Assembly (NCBI GenBank): GCA_964035795.1
Contig: OZ038323.1
Coordinates: forward strand, 8,285,227-8,349,226
Reading direction: 5' to 3'
From: Pterobdella sp. o SKG-2022
Taxonomy: Eukaryota > Annelida > Clitellata > Hirudinida > Piscicolidae
DNA length: 64,000 nt
Shown piece by piece: positions 26,569 to 38,050 of the stretch (position 1 is the stretch's first letter; each line of letters starts with the position of its first letter). The notes under the pieces were generated by a model. It was not told the origin of the DNA. It saw only the letters and a program-made list of their open reading frames with translations, and ran no database searches. Position numbers and translations under genes: made by a program.

Positions 26569-29500
26569 ATGAAAATATGCGGTGTGCTAGGTGGAGGAAT
26601 TAGTGGTTTAGCAGCTTGTTACTATTTAAATAAATTAGGAAAAGGCCTCATAGACAAGGTTCAAGTTTTTTTAAAATTTTCTATAAATCGAAAATTTGAC
26701 ATTATTATTATTATGCTATAAACCATTCTTAAAGATAATACCTAAATTCTTACAGATAATTTTGTTTGAAAGTAATGCAAAATGTGGAGGATGGGTGGAT
26801 AGTATGGTTGATGCAAATGGTGTGTTGTTTGAGAAAGGGCCTAGATCTATTAGGTCTCAAGGAATCTCTGCTTTGAACACCATAGAATTAGTTTGGAAAT
26901 TGAAATTTTTTTCTCTTCAACTATTTACACCTTGTACATTCTATATATTTTATTATTAGGTTTTAAGCATTCATCTTTTATGTATAAAACCATGAATTTT
27001 GATGACTTGATGGTCACTTATTTATACATGTTTTTAGTTTTTATATAAAAAAAACCACTATATTTCAATGTGACTGAACAATAAAACAGATAGACGAATT
27101 GGGCTTGAGGCATGAAGTTTTACCCATCTCAAAGAATCATTTATCTGCTAAAAATAGATTCATCTATGTCAAGGGGCATTTACATAAACTACCCAATAGT
27201 GAGTTGGTTAAAAAATTAATAATATTCTAATAGAAATCAATGCTCATGAATGAATGTGATAGAGATAAGCATTATAATAGGGTCATATGTCTCTGATATT
27301 GAAAGTATATTCATACAACTCAATTTTCAAGATATTCAAATATATGTTTCATCTAACAAGATATGTATTTTGAATTTTTTATATTATTCTATTTAAAACT
27401 AAATGTTTCACTAAATTACTTAAAATCTAAATTGCATTTGGCTTGGCATGACATAATTTACAATACAAAGCCTTATGGAAGGCTTAAACCCACAACAACT
27501 AATGACACACACTTCATCATTGCAGATTTGAAGGCAATCATCACAACCAATCCACCATTCACAAAACCACTATTGTATTCAATAATGAAAGAAGTGATCA
27601 CACCAAAGTTATCTGAGAAACAAGAGTGGTCAGTTGACGAGTTTTTCAGAAAAAGATTTGGATCTGAGGTATCTTTCATGTTATTGAAGTTTTGTATAAA
27701 AATTTTTTTTATTAGATGTCTATTTGAATTTAAAGACTTGTTTTCAATTTTTTTCCAAGTACCTGCTTCAAAAACTTTTCAGTTTTCGCTAATACATTCA
27801 TAATTGTTGTTTTTCATGGTATAATGATAAAATTTTTACTTTATTTCAAATTCATTTTTTTTTCAAGCTATACTTGATAATGTGTTCACTCCATTTCAAT
27901 ATTATTAGTATTAATATTATTCGTAATTATGTATGTAAACGGACATTAAGCAAGCATGATAAAATTATAGGTTGCAGATTACATGGCAGATCCATTGTGT
28001 AGAGGCATTTATGCCGGCAGTAGTAAGCGTTTGAGCATGGCCTCATCCTTCTTTCCCATTCATGACTTGGAAGCCAGATTTGGCTCTGTTCTCAGAGGAA
28101 TGGCGCTCAATAAGAAAGGTTCAAAACTTGGTTGAATGAAAATATTTTGCTATTATAATGATTTTATATAGCGCCTTAGAATTTAGTTGTTTGAAAGGAT
28201 GCACATGTTAGCAATAATGCTACTGATAGATTGTGTTTTATTACTGGCAATTCATTATGAAATTTTAATTCACTGTATTCTGTAAAGGTGTCTCGTTTTC
28301 AAACGCTAGTTTTTCAATTATTTCACTTTCCACTAAATATTTATCATAAACTACTATTAATAGAACATAATCAAGAAAATGCAAAAATCAAAATACCTTT
28401 CAAACACAACAGAAAAGAAGGAAGTGGGTGAGCTGGCAGAAAATTTTCGGAAAGAGGGATGGGTGGTGTGGTCTTTGAGGGAAGGTATGCAACAACTTTC
28501 TCATTCCATTCTCCAGGTGCCACAAAGATTTTTCTCATAGATTTCATGCTATTAATACACTCTAATTAAATTTGTGAGGTTATGGTCTTTTCATATCTCT
28601 ATCATGCTTATTTGATTGTACTGTTTCATCTGCTCGAGTAACTGAAGTAGACAGTAGTACTCTACCCTTTTTATCATCCAATGAAACATTAAGTACTCTA
28701 TATCAATTAAAATATACTCCAGAATTTTTCAGTGTGAAATTATTTTACTCTGATAAAATATTTTATATTTCTATGTTTCATTCTCCAAAGAACTTAGCAA
28801 AAAATGAAAAGATACAAGTGGAAACAAACACGAAATGTCATGACCTTCTTTTCAAAGACCACACTGTAGAGGTAGGTGTTGATTTACCAACATGCAAGAA
28901 AAATGTTTCTTTAGCCATTAACAAACTATTATTATATTGTGGTTGTACTTATAGGTTTGAGAAATTGTTCTTGAGCAGTATGCTTAAGTTATTCAAAATA
29001 TTTTTCAATAAACAGTTATTGGTGTGTTTGTGTCATTATTTGTGATTGAATCTGAATGTTATGCCATATTATATAAATCCGTCATAATAAGATAGTATTG
29101 TGAATTTAAGTTTCAAAAATCCGTAGAATTTCTAATGCATCTTAATCATATTTTTATAATGGTTAATCGATTACTTATTTAAATCTAATAAAAAATAAAT
29201 AAACTGTGATTGATGGGTTAAACACACAACAAAATTTTCAAAAAGGTGACAACAGACTCCAAGAAATCCTACCACTTCAACCATGTTTTTAGTGCCTTGC
29301 CTTCTTTTGGTGAACACTTATCTCTAGTTTTCATTGATAATCTTCAAATCACTATTTATATGTTGCAATATAGTTTTATTATTTTATCTCCAACAGAGTT
29401 AGCAAAGATAACCAACAAAAACCATCCAAAATTATCCGAGCTACTGGAAAAGATAGAATTTGTGGATGTGGGGGTGGTGAATCTGGTGTACAGAGGGGAT

Positions 29501-30270
29501 GTAATGCCTCCTTACATGGGTTTCGGCCACTTGGTTCCATCGCATGAAGACCCCGCAGTTTTAGGAGTCATTTATGAAGGCTGCTCCTTCCCCCAACATA
29601 ATGGAACGTTCTTCAAAAACAGATTCACTGTGAGCGTTTTATTGATGAGGGTTCAGGTTGAAATCTTTTGAGACTTGATTTAATGACGGTGAATTTGGCT
29701 TAGAGCGCCAAGTTAAAACAACCCAAAGGTTGTAATAATTGAAAAATTGTAATTTTAAATTTCAACACGATGTAGTTTTTATTTTTTTAAATGTCTGTAC
29801 ATAAATTTTAATAAGGTGATGATAGGAGGTCATTGGTTCAAAGAGGTTTTTGATGGAGAAGGCGGAGCTAATGTTATGAATAAATTAGAAGAAATGTCAA
29901 TCAAAACTATACATCAGCATTTGGGAATCAAAGAAAGTCCAGAAAAAGTCATTGTAAACCTACTGAAGGTATCTTATAGAAATTAACTGCATTATGAACC
30001 TTATATACAATACGACAACGGGTATGGTTATATTGGAGGTATTAACAGTTTTTATACTATCTTCGATTAACCCACCTAATGAAAACACCCCAGAAGTGTA
30101 TTCCACAATACAACATAGGCCACAAAAATTTGTTATCGCAAATATCTTCATATCTGAGCTCAAAAGACTTAGCCATTTCTTTAGTGGGGTCTTCTTACCG
30201 AGGAGTCAGTGTGAACGATTGTATCTACAATTCCCGCCTGGCTGTCCAGAAGTTTCTACAGCATTCCTAA
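26569..30270 (+). CDS. PPOX: Protoporphyrinogen oxidase
   Basis: Eleven exons (26569-26658, 26756-26890, 27090-27198, 27526-27668, 27971-28118, 28413-28516, 28791-28871, 29246-29309, 29397-29629, 29816-29968, 30094-30270) join in frame into 478 residues, almost exactly the animal PPOX length. The N-terminus holds the FAD dinucleotide-binding motif GVLGGGISGLAACYY, followed by GGWVDS and FEKGPRSIR. Other family segments are PPFTKPLL, RGIYAGSSKRLSM, GFGHLVPSHEDPAVLG and, near the C-terminus, KCIPQYNIGH and VNDCIYNSRLA. The enzyme oxidises protoporphyrinogen IX to protoporphyrin IX, the penultimate step of haem synthesis, on the outer face of the inner mitochondrial membrane. The exon 7 acceptor (28790) and exon 11 acceptor (30093) have weak pyrimidine tracts but give the right phase. 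Confidence 0.95.
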
Positions 30271-31539
30271 CGTTTTATAATCCCTTCAAGCTTGTTTATC
30301 GATGCAAACATTTTTTGTCGAAATCGTGTACTTTTTTCAACTTCATTATGGGTAATTTTAGACGGTTACGTAGTTTACAAGAACGAAAAGTTGTCGACGG
30401 ACAATCACGTTATTTCAAAGCAAAAGTTGAATTATATGGAAGATAATTATAAGCACTTTAAACACTGTGTTTTGAATAATACTTTTGCATTTTTATACTT
30501 CTTTACTAACTAAATACACTCAAATAATTAAAATATATTTCGAATAATAATTCAAAAAATGAAAAATTTCCGCTAAAAGAATTGATTCGATGGTTAAGTA
30601 ATGCGTCCTTAGAACGGCCCAATACTTCACACATCAATGTTTTTTAGATCACAGTATTCAACAAATTTTAACGTTAATTATGAGAGAATTTTAGGAAATT
30701 TTATAAAAAAAAACAGCTATAACTTGAAAAGTTTAGCTTACCATAAAACAGCGAAATTTAGTAGCTATGGTTGTAAAGCAACCAATGCAGTCGATAAGTA
30801 TTGAAAATGGGTTATTAACTAATTTTTAAAAAAATTATTTTTCTATGCTAGTCCAAATGAAGAAACACCTTGTAAAACCAATCAATTGCGCAGCCTAAAC
30901 CCGATACTTTTATCAGTATTGTATTCCAGGTATTGGTGTCCACCTGCAAATGCAGATCATTGGAACCATTTTTTACTGAATGATTTTTCATTATCTATAG
31001 ACTTCCCCGTATTTATAATTTTATTTGAAGGAATGCTTTTTGTTTTCATTATTGTTTTTGGAATCTCTGGTTTATACAAGCCGACTTTTCCATGGGAGCA
31101 TTCTTGCGTGTGCTTGCTTATACCTGAAATTGTGTTTCAGTCGTTTTTTGATGTTACATCTGCTTCATTCGGGTATTTATATTAGCTTTTAAAAACATAA
31201 TGTTTACAAAACAACTGAAAAATTTTTTTTTATTCAATAATAAGAACCAGTGACTGTAAGCTATAACTTACTTGCTTTGTGTTAAAAAAAAAATTATAGA
31301 ATCAAACCATTGAAGTGTTAACAAACCTGTAAAAAATATAATTTTATATTAATCTGTATTTATCTCATCTGAACAAACACGTTTCTAAAAAATGTTAATT
31401 TAGTTTTGATAAAGAGTTATAATCTGAATCAAACTAAAAATGAAAATTTTACCGAAGCGATAGCTTCAAGGAAGCCCATAAAATAACGTTTGATTCTCAT
31501 TTTATCTCTTTCTAATGAATTTGGACAAGTTTGAAACTT
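30271..31539. other. Intergenic region downstream of PPOX
   Basis: It holds the PPOX 3' UTR and AT-rich sequence. A 300-base open stretch at 30886-31185 has no family similarity that I recognise and no ATG start. Confidence 0.5.
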
Positions 31540-32290
31540 TTTAGAGCTAAATCATTTTCTTAAAGTATGAAATAAATTTGATAATAAGACATTTTTTGAA
31601 GGAAAGCAGAGGCAGGAAAGAATGCTGGTAGCATTGACGCGGACAATTGCCAGAAAGATCTTTTGGCGCAAACAGACTGCCTCCAAAGGGTCCCCAGTCG
31701 CAAAAAGTTTTCTTCCTAACTTCTCAACAAAGCTGCCGGTTGAGGGACCGCAGCAGCCCGTTGTCTCGAATGTAACGAGTTGAAAATGGAAGTTGCCCAC
31801 CAAGCACTGGTATTTGCGGTTATTTAATATTTCCGCGGATTTTGCACTGGAACCCGACCTGATGGATTTCGCCATAATATGGGACTTGGAAAAAACGTCG
31901 ACAACTGTTGCGTCCCAGACCAAGCATTTTCATGCTTTCATTGAAAGGTCGTTATGCCATCAGAACGACGACCATCGCCCCTGACGGGCCCTGATGGTTC
32001 AAGGATGCTTGGCAAGCCGATCTTCTCCAGACATCTTTTGATTATGGAGTTGATCTCGGCGTGTCTGGAGGGTCTGCCTTCGTTCAGACGACACGAAAGA
32101 TTATTGTAACCTTTCGCGTCCATCCTTACACCGCACTTGCAAAAGCACCTTGGGGCGCAAAATATAGTAGCCCCTACTTGAAGTGCAACCGCCACCCGAA
32201 GCTCTTCTGCACCCAAAAAATTTCCTAAAACGAGAATTGGCACAGCTTCCGACCACGCAGCGGAGTGTACCAACAAATTGAGTTGGGTTT
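31540..32290 (-). mobile_element. Non-LTR retrotransposon relic, C-terminal domain of the RT polyprotein
   Basis: Two overlapping minus-strand frames (about 32276-31938 and 31923-31552) read consecutively as the post-RT region of a LINE polyprotein. The marks are AVALQVGATIF, a Cys cluster (CAPRCFCKCG), LSCRLNEGRPSRHAEINSII, LPSILEPSGPVRGDGRRSDG, then VWDATVVDVFSKSHI and GRKLFATGDP. A frame change near 31930 and the lack of any RT core show that it is a broken, 5'-truncated fragment. The block is clearly richer in GC than its surroundings. The exact LINE clade is not certain, and it differs from the two other LINEs in the window. Confidence 0.7.
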
Positions 32291-32531
32291 AAAAAATAAA
32301 CTAAATAAAACAATATTTTTATTTTGAAAAAATTCATTAGTTTTTTTATGATAAAAAGTTAAAAATATTTCAAAAATTAATTTTAATTTATTTACTGCGT
32401 GTATAATTTCCATCTTAATATTTTCCGAGCGAAACCAAGTCTTCTTGAAACTTGTGCAGTTTTCCTGTTTAGAACATATTATACAGATCGTTTTGAATTA
32501 TTTATTGTTATTGAAAATAAAAACAATTTTT

Positions 32532-35500
32532 ATGTCATCTTGGAACCATATAGATAATGACCGTTTTAAGGTCAATAACCAGTACAGTTATTCCCCAATA
32601 CAACCCATACCAAAATTACCAGTTCGAGGTGCAGAAGAGAAAAAAATATCTGGTTTTGACTTATCTTTCTTTGACTAAACTTTTCACTATGATTTGAAAA
32701 ATTTACTTCTATTGTAATTCTTATTAAGTTTTCTATATAACATTTTTAATTTACTTCAATGCGTTTAATTGTAAGTTTTTTTGATTTTTCATTATTCAAA
32801 AATTTTCCTATTTTGATGAAAAAAGCTATTAAATAAAAAATTTCTAATTTTTCTGATTATTTCCAGAGAGTAGTCACAGATTTGCTGGACTAACAGTAGG
32901 ACTAGCTAGGTTTCTATCTGTTTTTATTAATTTTTAATGCAATTTCTCAAATAATTTATCTAAAATTTTTAAATATTCTACAGCATAGTCTCAGAGCATA
33001 TTCTCTCACACCCTTGCATAGTTTTGAGAAGACAATGTCAAGTCTGTTTTGAGTCACTTTTTATTTAGATTATTATTATTATAATAAAAGCATAACCTCC
33101 ACACACAGGTTCACACAAATTCAGTCAAATATCATTTGACTCCCTTTACATTGTTCCCTTTAGTATTCAATATCCAAAGACATCAGGTATTTATAATTAT
33201 AGATACATTTCTATATACCAAACCACAATATTTGAAAAATTCCATCATAATAACAATTATGTAATGTAATATGGTCTTAATACAAATAAGAATAAAAAAT
33301 CTAAACTTTGTAGATAAAAGCATTTGCTACAAACTTAATATAGCACAAAAACTGTGAGACAAGTGCTAATTGTTGGCCCACACAGTATTGATTTCAAAGA
33401 CCTTAGATAATTAGTCTAATGCTTTACCAACTCAGCTACACCAGCCAACAAATATTAGTCATTTACTTTCTAACATGTATGATATCCAATTATTTGAACT
33501 TCATAAATGACTTATAGAGCTTTACATGCCTGTGGAAGGGGTTGGGAAGCTCACTGATTATCAAAGGAATGGTAGCAGCTTCAGAGGCAGCTATCCATGA
33601 GTTTACTGGCCTCCCAAGGTTTATATTGCTCAAATAAATGTTCAATCTTTCCAAACTTGTTCTTGGGTATGATGCTAAACTGCTTATCATAAGTTGTCAT
33701 TGATTTTTTGTTTTGGCTTAGATATTAGTAGACTCCAGTAGAAAATTTCAACATACTGATATTTTGGTATTTTTTTTTATTCACCTTGGTAGATATTTTT
33801 AGTTGACAATAGCATAAAAACGGCTGTGTATCTTATATTTTGATGATTTCTAGTTGAACATCAGTTTAGGTTGCAACTGTATACAAATTTTATCTCAAAT
33901 AAACTGGTTAATTATTAATCGCAATATAAGTAGTTCATATTAAAATGATTAGTTAACTGCTGTAAAAGAAATGTTGAAGCATTTTAATCTTATTGCTAAT
34001 AATATTAAAGAACCAGTTAGGTTTGATAAACCTTTTCTTCTTAGCTAACACAGTTGCCACTGATAAAAAATCATCTCAAAAATTTTTTTGCTATCTGTTT
34101 ATCACATGAGATTATTCTTCATGATAATATTTGTTTTTGCAGAAATGTCACAAGCAAATGCAGCTACAAAAAACTCTTCAAACATATGATGCTCAAGGGG
34201 TGCTAATTTTTTTTAAACATCCACAAACACTAGTTTTCTAATGTATGCATTTTTTAATTGTTTAACTATTTGAGCTCAAATTGTGTATTTTAGAATGTAT
34301 GAGCTTATAAACTATTATGATAATGTAAGTTCAACTTGTGAACTTTTAGACCTAATAATTTGAAACCTATGCTGTTAATTGATATTTGCATTGCAGACTG
34401 GCCTTTGCCATAATCACTCCCTTCAAGGCTGCATCTTTCGTCGAAAGTGTCCAGGTTATTCTCATAAATTTTTTTCTAAATTTTTATGAAAAATCTGAAT
34501 TTTTAGACCTAACAACTATTAGCAGCAATGTGAAACTTCATCATTCAACAGTCAGAAATAGCATCAGAGAGACCAGGTATTTTTGATTGTTTATCTGAGG
34601 GAGCATCTCGCTTTTTCAACCTCACTCCCACCAGACTCATTCCTGTGTGGAAACTCATCCTTCCAACCGCTCTTTATGGGTTTGTGTTCATCTTTGTTAT
34701 TCTGATCATTTAAAAATAGTTGTAGCACTCATATCTTCGTTGTGTAGATTCTTCATGTTTTCATAATATGAGGTTAGGCGTGATGTATATAAATTTATAA
34801 AACGGTTTTTGAAATATTGAAGAAAAAAGATTCATCAATTTATATTCTATTGAATAGTTTTAGAATGTTTTTGATGATAACTATATCATTACATGCTATA
34901 ATTACCAAGTGATATTTTCCGTCAGTCAGTCATGATTGTTATTGATTTTTGGAAGTATTTGTAATTTTTTGATACTTTTCATTTCAAATATGTCTCATAT
35001 ATGACTCATGTCGTTATGAATGCCATGCAAAATCATTTTAATTTATCCTCTCATATACCCGTTTTAAATAAATTTTTATTACTTTGTTATATTCACTATC
35101 AAATTTTCAAAACAAAGCTATAAGTATAATCTTTCCATGAAATGTTAATTGAATATCATATTTTTTAACCATAACGCTCATTCACCCACCCAGCATGCTG
35201 CACTATGCCATATGCTCCCTGGCCTACATGAGGGTGTCAAACTCCATGAAGAATAACATGAGGGTTCGATCATTTTACTTTTCACCCGTTGTTTACATGG
35301 ATATTATAAAAAATTTTGGTGTTTATTTGTATAGTTTTTGGGGGTTTTTACACTACTACTTATTGTTTTTCTTCACACATGTAGACATTATCTTATGTTA
35401 ATTATTTTCCTCGTGGTAAGATGTGCACATAATGCTTTCAGCTACTTGATGAGTCTGGGGAACAGAGTTTGTATCAGCAGTACTATCCTGAGATTGTGGC

Positions 35501-36098
35501 CATTTTTACTGGCAACCTCATGGCTGACACCATTCTCTACCCCTTTGAGACAATCCTACACCGACTTTTCTTGCAGGTTCCATTTTTTGAAAATTATTAT
35601 TTTTATCAGTATATAAATTGTATTTATTAAGTAATGAGTCTAATGGAACTAACACAGGGCACCAGGACTATAATCGACAACACAGACACTGGCATTGAGG
35701 TGGTGCCCATAATGACCAGGTATGAAGGGGTGATGGACTGCTATTCCACTGTGCTATCAGAAGAGGGGTGGGCGGGTCTGTACAAGGGATTTGGAGCTCT
35801 TGTTCTCCAATATGGTCTTCATATCGCCATTTTGAAACTCACAAGAAGCGTATTTGAGTTTTTTAACAATGATGTGGACAAGTATGGTTCTATCGATGGT
35901 AGGGGAGGTTATTCAGATGTGAATTTCAATCAAGGTGCGTACAACGACCGTTTAAATAGCAGTCATCTCCCTAACGATCAAGCATTTGGCTTCAGCAACA
36001 GCCCACTACAGCGTTATGATGCCTCACTCAACAGACCCACCCGGGACCACTCTCCTGGCAACTTCAGGGACCGGTTCAACCGGTCAAACAAACCTTGA
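32532..36098 (+). CDS. SLC25A46: Mitochondrial outer-membrane solute carrier family 25 member 46
   Basis: Eleven exons (32532-32628, 32867-32909, 32984-33041, 33109-33186, 33518-33618, 34143-34199, 34397-34454, 34552-34679, 35194-35263, 35442-35576, 35658-36098) join in frame into 421 residues, close to the vertebrate length. Family segments include RFAGLTVGLAS, HPCIVLRRQCQ, YHLTPFTLF, LWKGLGSSLIIKG, VQSEI, ILPTALYGMLHYAI, DTILYPFETILHRLFLQ, GTRTIIDNTDTG and GLYKGFGALVLQYGLH. SLC25A46 is a degenerate carrier, related to yeast Ugo1, that acts in mitochondrial fission/fusion and lipid contacts rather than classic transport. The YPFETILHRL segment shows only a partial carrier signature. The N-terminus before the carrier fold is short, about 35 residues. 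By contrast there is a hydrophilic C-terminal extension of roughly 70 residues rich in Asn, Ser, Arg and Gly. AATAAA is at 36239-36244. Confidence 0.95.
33305..33450 (-). repeat. tRNA-derived SINE, copy 2, in SLC25A46 intron 4
   Basis: On the minus strand it starts GGCTGGTGTAGCTGAGTTGG (A-box region of a tRNA head). It continues through an anticodon-arm-like TTAGACTAATTATCTAA and the junction GTGGGCCAACAATTAGCAC, and ends in the body GCTATATTAAGTTTGTAGCA. The B box is degraded. It belongs to the same family as the copies at 22.2 and 37.8 kb. Confidence 0.8.
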
Positions 36099-36238
36099 TT
36101 ATCAATAGCTTTCAAGATTAGATTTAAGGTTGAAGTTCATTTGAAAATGCTCTTCATCGTGGCATATTTTACAGCTTTTAGTGGCATTTTAGGAACACCC
36201 AAGCAGAGTGTCGGGTCGTTTCGTTTGGTACTTTTTCA

Positions 36239-36244
36239 AATAAA
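36239..36244 (+). terminator. Polyadenylation signal of SLC25A46
   Basis: AATAAA 140 bases after the stop codon. Confidence 0.65.
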
Positions 36245-38044
36245 TTTTTCAGTTCACATTCTATTTTAGCTTACCATAAACCAATGAAAGCTTTCGAAAA
36301 TAATATGTACTTTGAATTTTTAGAAATTTCATGTTTAACACTGGTGAACATATTGCCATCATCAAGACAGTCAAAAACCACCATCAAACTCAATGATCAG
36401 CAGTTCTTTTCTCGTACAACAGTAATAAAAAATTATTTCTAATTCTTCGTTCAGTTATATATTTTTGTGTCAAAGTTGTTTTTTGTTCATATGCCAACTA
36501 AAAAAGCATAAGAGGAACCGCATGTGACGACAGGTGTCAAAACCTTGGAGTTTCAGTACTCATCCATTCGGTTAGTTGTATTAAGAAATGTCAGTCGTAT
36601 TTTTATCGTTTTTGCTTCAATCGTCTTTTAACTCATTCTTGTTAATCATTCCAAAATTTTTTATTTAATCGTTTTCAGGAGCAGTTACCCAAACGATATC
36701 ATGTAGTCTTAGTCTTTTATATAGTTGCAATGTTTGAGCAGATTAAAAAAGTATTAAGACATATCGTAAGTTCTTTTCAAAATATGAACATCAGTTCAAA
36801 AAGATGCGCTGGTGGTAAATAGTGAGAAATAGAGTGCAACTCCATCAAACTTCTTTCACACTTGGGAGTGTGTGTATAGATGACCAACATAAAAATCAAT
36901 ATAATGCTAATTCTAGTGTAAAACTTAAACTTATGGTGAATGATGCGCCACAGATTTTGAAACATCACGAGACAAAACAAAATCTTGACACAGACATAAT
37001 TTTAATCTAGATCAGGTGGTTGAGCTTCTCTACATTCAAGAATGGAATGTGAGAACCTGCTTACAAGTTCTACTTCGAAAGTAGAGAAAGTTATACTATT
37101 GGTAGTTTATAAACCAAATTTTTTTTAGGATCAAATTAAAACTAAGCTCAATCGAGAATCAGCTGTACTTCGCGTTTAGGCTTCCTGATGCATACGTTTG
37201 CGCACTAAAGTGGCTTAATTGGGAGCGCATGGTTTTATTTGTAGAAAGATTTTCACATCATGCTCAGATAAAAGACCTTAATAAGAGCTTTGTCATTAGT
37301 TAATATTCCATCTATTCTTGAACTGAATTGTGTATCTTGCACAGATAAAAAACGTGAAATGGGATGAAATTTTACTCTTGAAAAAATGGTCAAACGTGAG
37401 TCTGGACACTATAGCTTTCAACCACGTTTTAATATCTTCATCCCGTCTAGGAGAAATAGCTGAAAATGTGAAGACAGATAAGTAGAGAAAATATTCCAGC
37501 TCATCAGTGGGTTATAACAATAAGGGTTGAAATTCTTGGCTTTTGGAGTTTTAAACAAGGTAAAGTTGTGAGGCAAATTGAGAAAAAGATAGTCCAAGAA
37601 ACGGTTAACGTTTTTCGTTCCCAAGCAATAAGTATAACCATGAAAAGGGAGTGCTTGTAGTGTCCTAGCTACACTCATTAAAAATTTTAAATTCATACAT
37701 ATCAAAAATTATGAAATGTCTTCGCGCCGAACGCATAGACGTAATTCTATCTTATGATAAATCCCGCTTTATGCCTGTTTAGCGAAACCTTTTTTGTATA
37801 TTCAAGAATTGTCGGCCCGTATAGCTCAATTGTTGAGCATTAGAGAAATAATCTAGTTACCGGGTTCGATCCCGCCTGGGTCGACAATTAGCACCTGCAC
37901 CAGTGTTTTCGCTACATTAAATTTGTAGCAAGCGCTTTATAAATACCACATTGCATTACATTTTTAAAATTTCTATTTAACATTGATTTTTTCAAAAATT
38001 TGAGATTTTTAAAACATTTATTCAGCTCAAATCGTCATTGCCCA
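36245..38044. other. Intergenic region between SLC25A46 and RPS6
   Basis: No exon was recognised between these two convergent genes. The only identifiable item is the SINE at 37812-37970. Confidence 0.5.
37812..37970 (+). repeat. tRNA-derived SINE, copy 3 (best preserved head)
   Basis: The 75-base head has an A-box region (TATAGCTCAATTGTTGAGC) and a consensus B box (GGTTCGATCCC). Its ends GTCGGCC and GGTCGAC can pair as an acceptor stem. The body runs GACAATTAGCACCTGC, GCTACATTAAATTTGTAGC and AAGCGCTTTATAAATACC. Because the head is followed by the same body as in the two other copies, it is a SINE and not a functional tRNA gene. Confidence 0.85.
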
Positions 38045-38050
38045 TTTATT
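38045..38050 (-). terminator. Polyadenylation signal overlapping the RPS6 stop codon
   Basis: On the minus strand the stop codon TGA runs straight into AATAAA (TGAATAAA), sharing the A. If used, the 3' UTR would be only about 15-35 bases long. Confidence 0.6.

Noticed and set aside
30886..31185. 99-codon hydrophobic plus-strand open frame
   Set aside because: It has no ATG, no family similarity and no convincing splice context. It lies between PPOX and a LINE relic.
37812..37886. Possible functional tRNA gene
   Set aside because: The acceptor stem and B box look good, but the anticodon loop lacks the conserved T before the anticodon. The sequence continues into a body shared with two other dispersed copies, so it is a SINE head.
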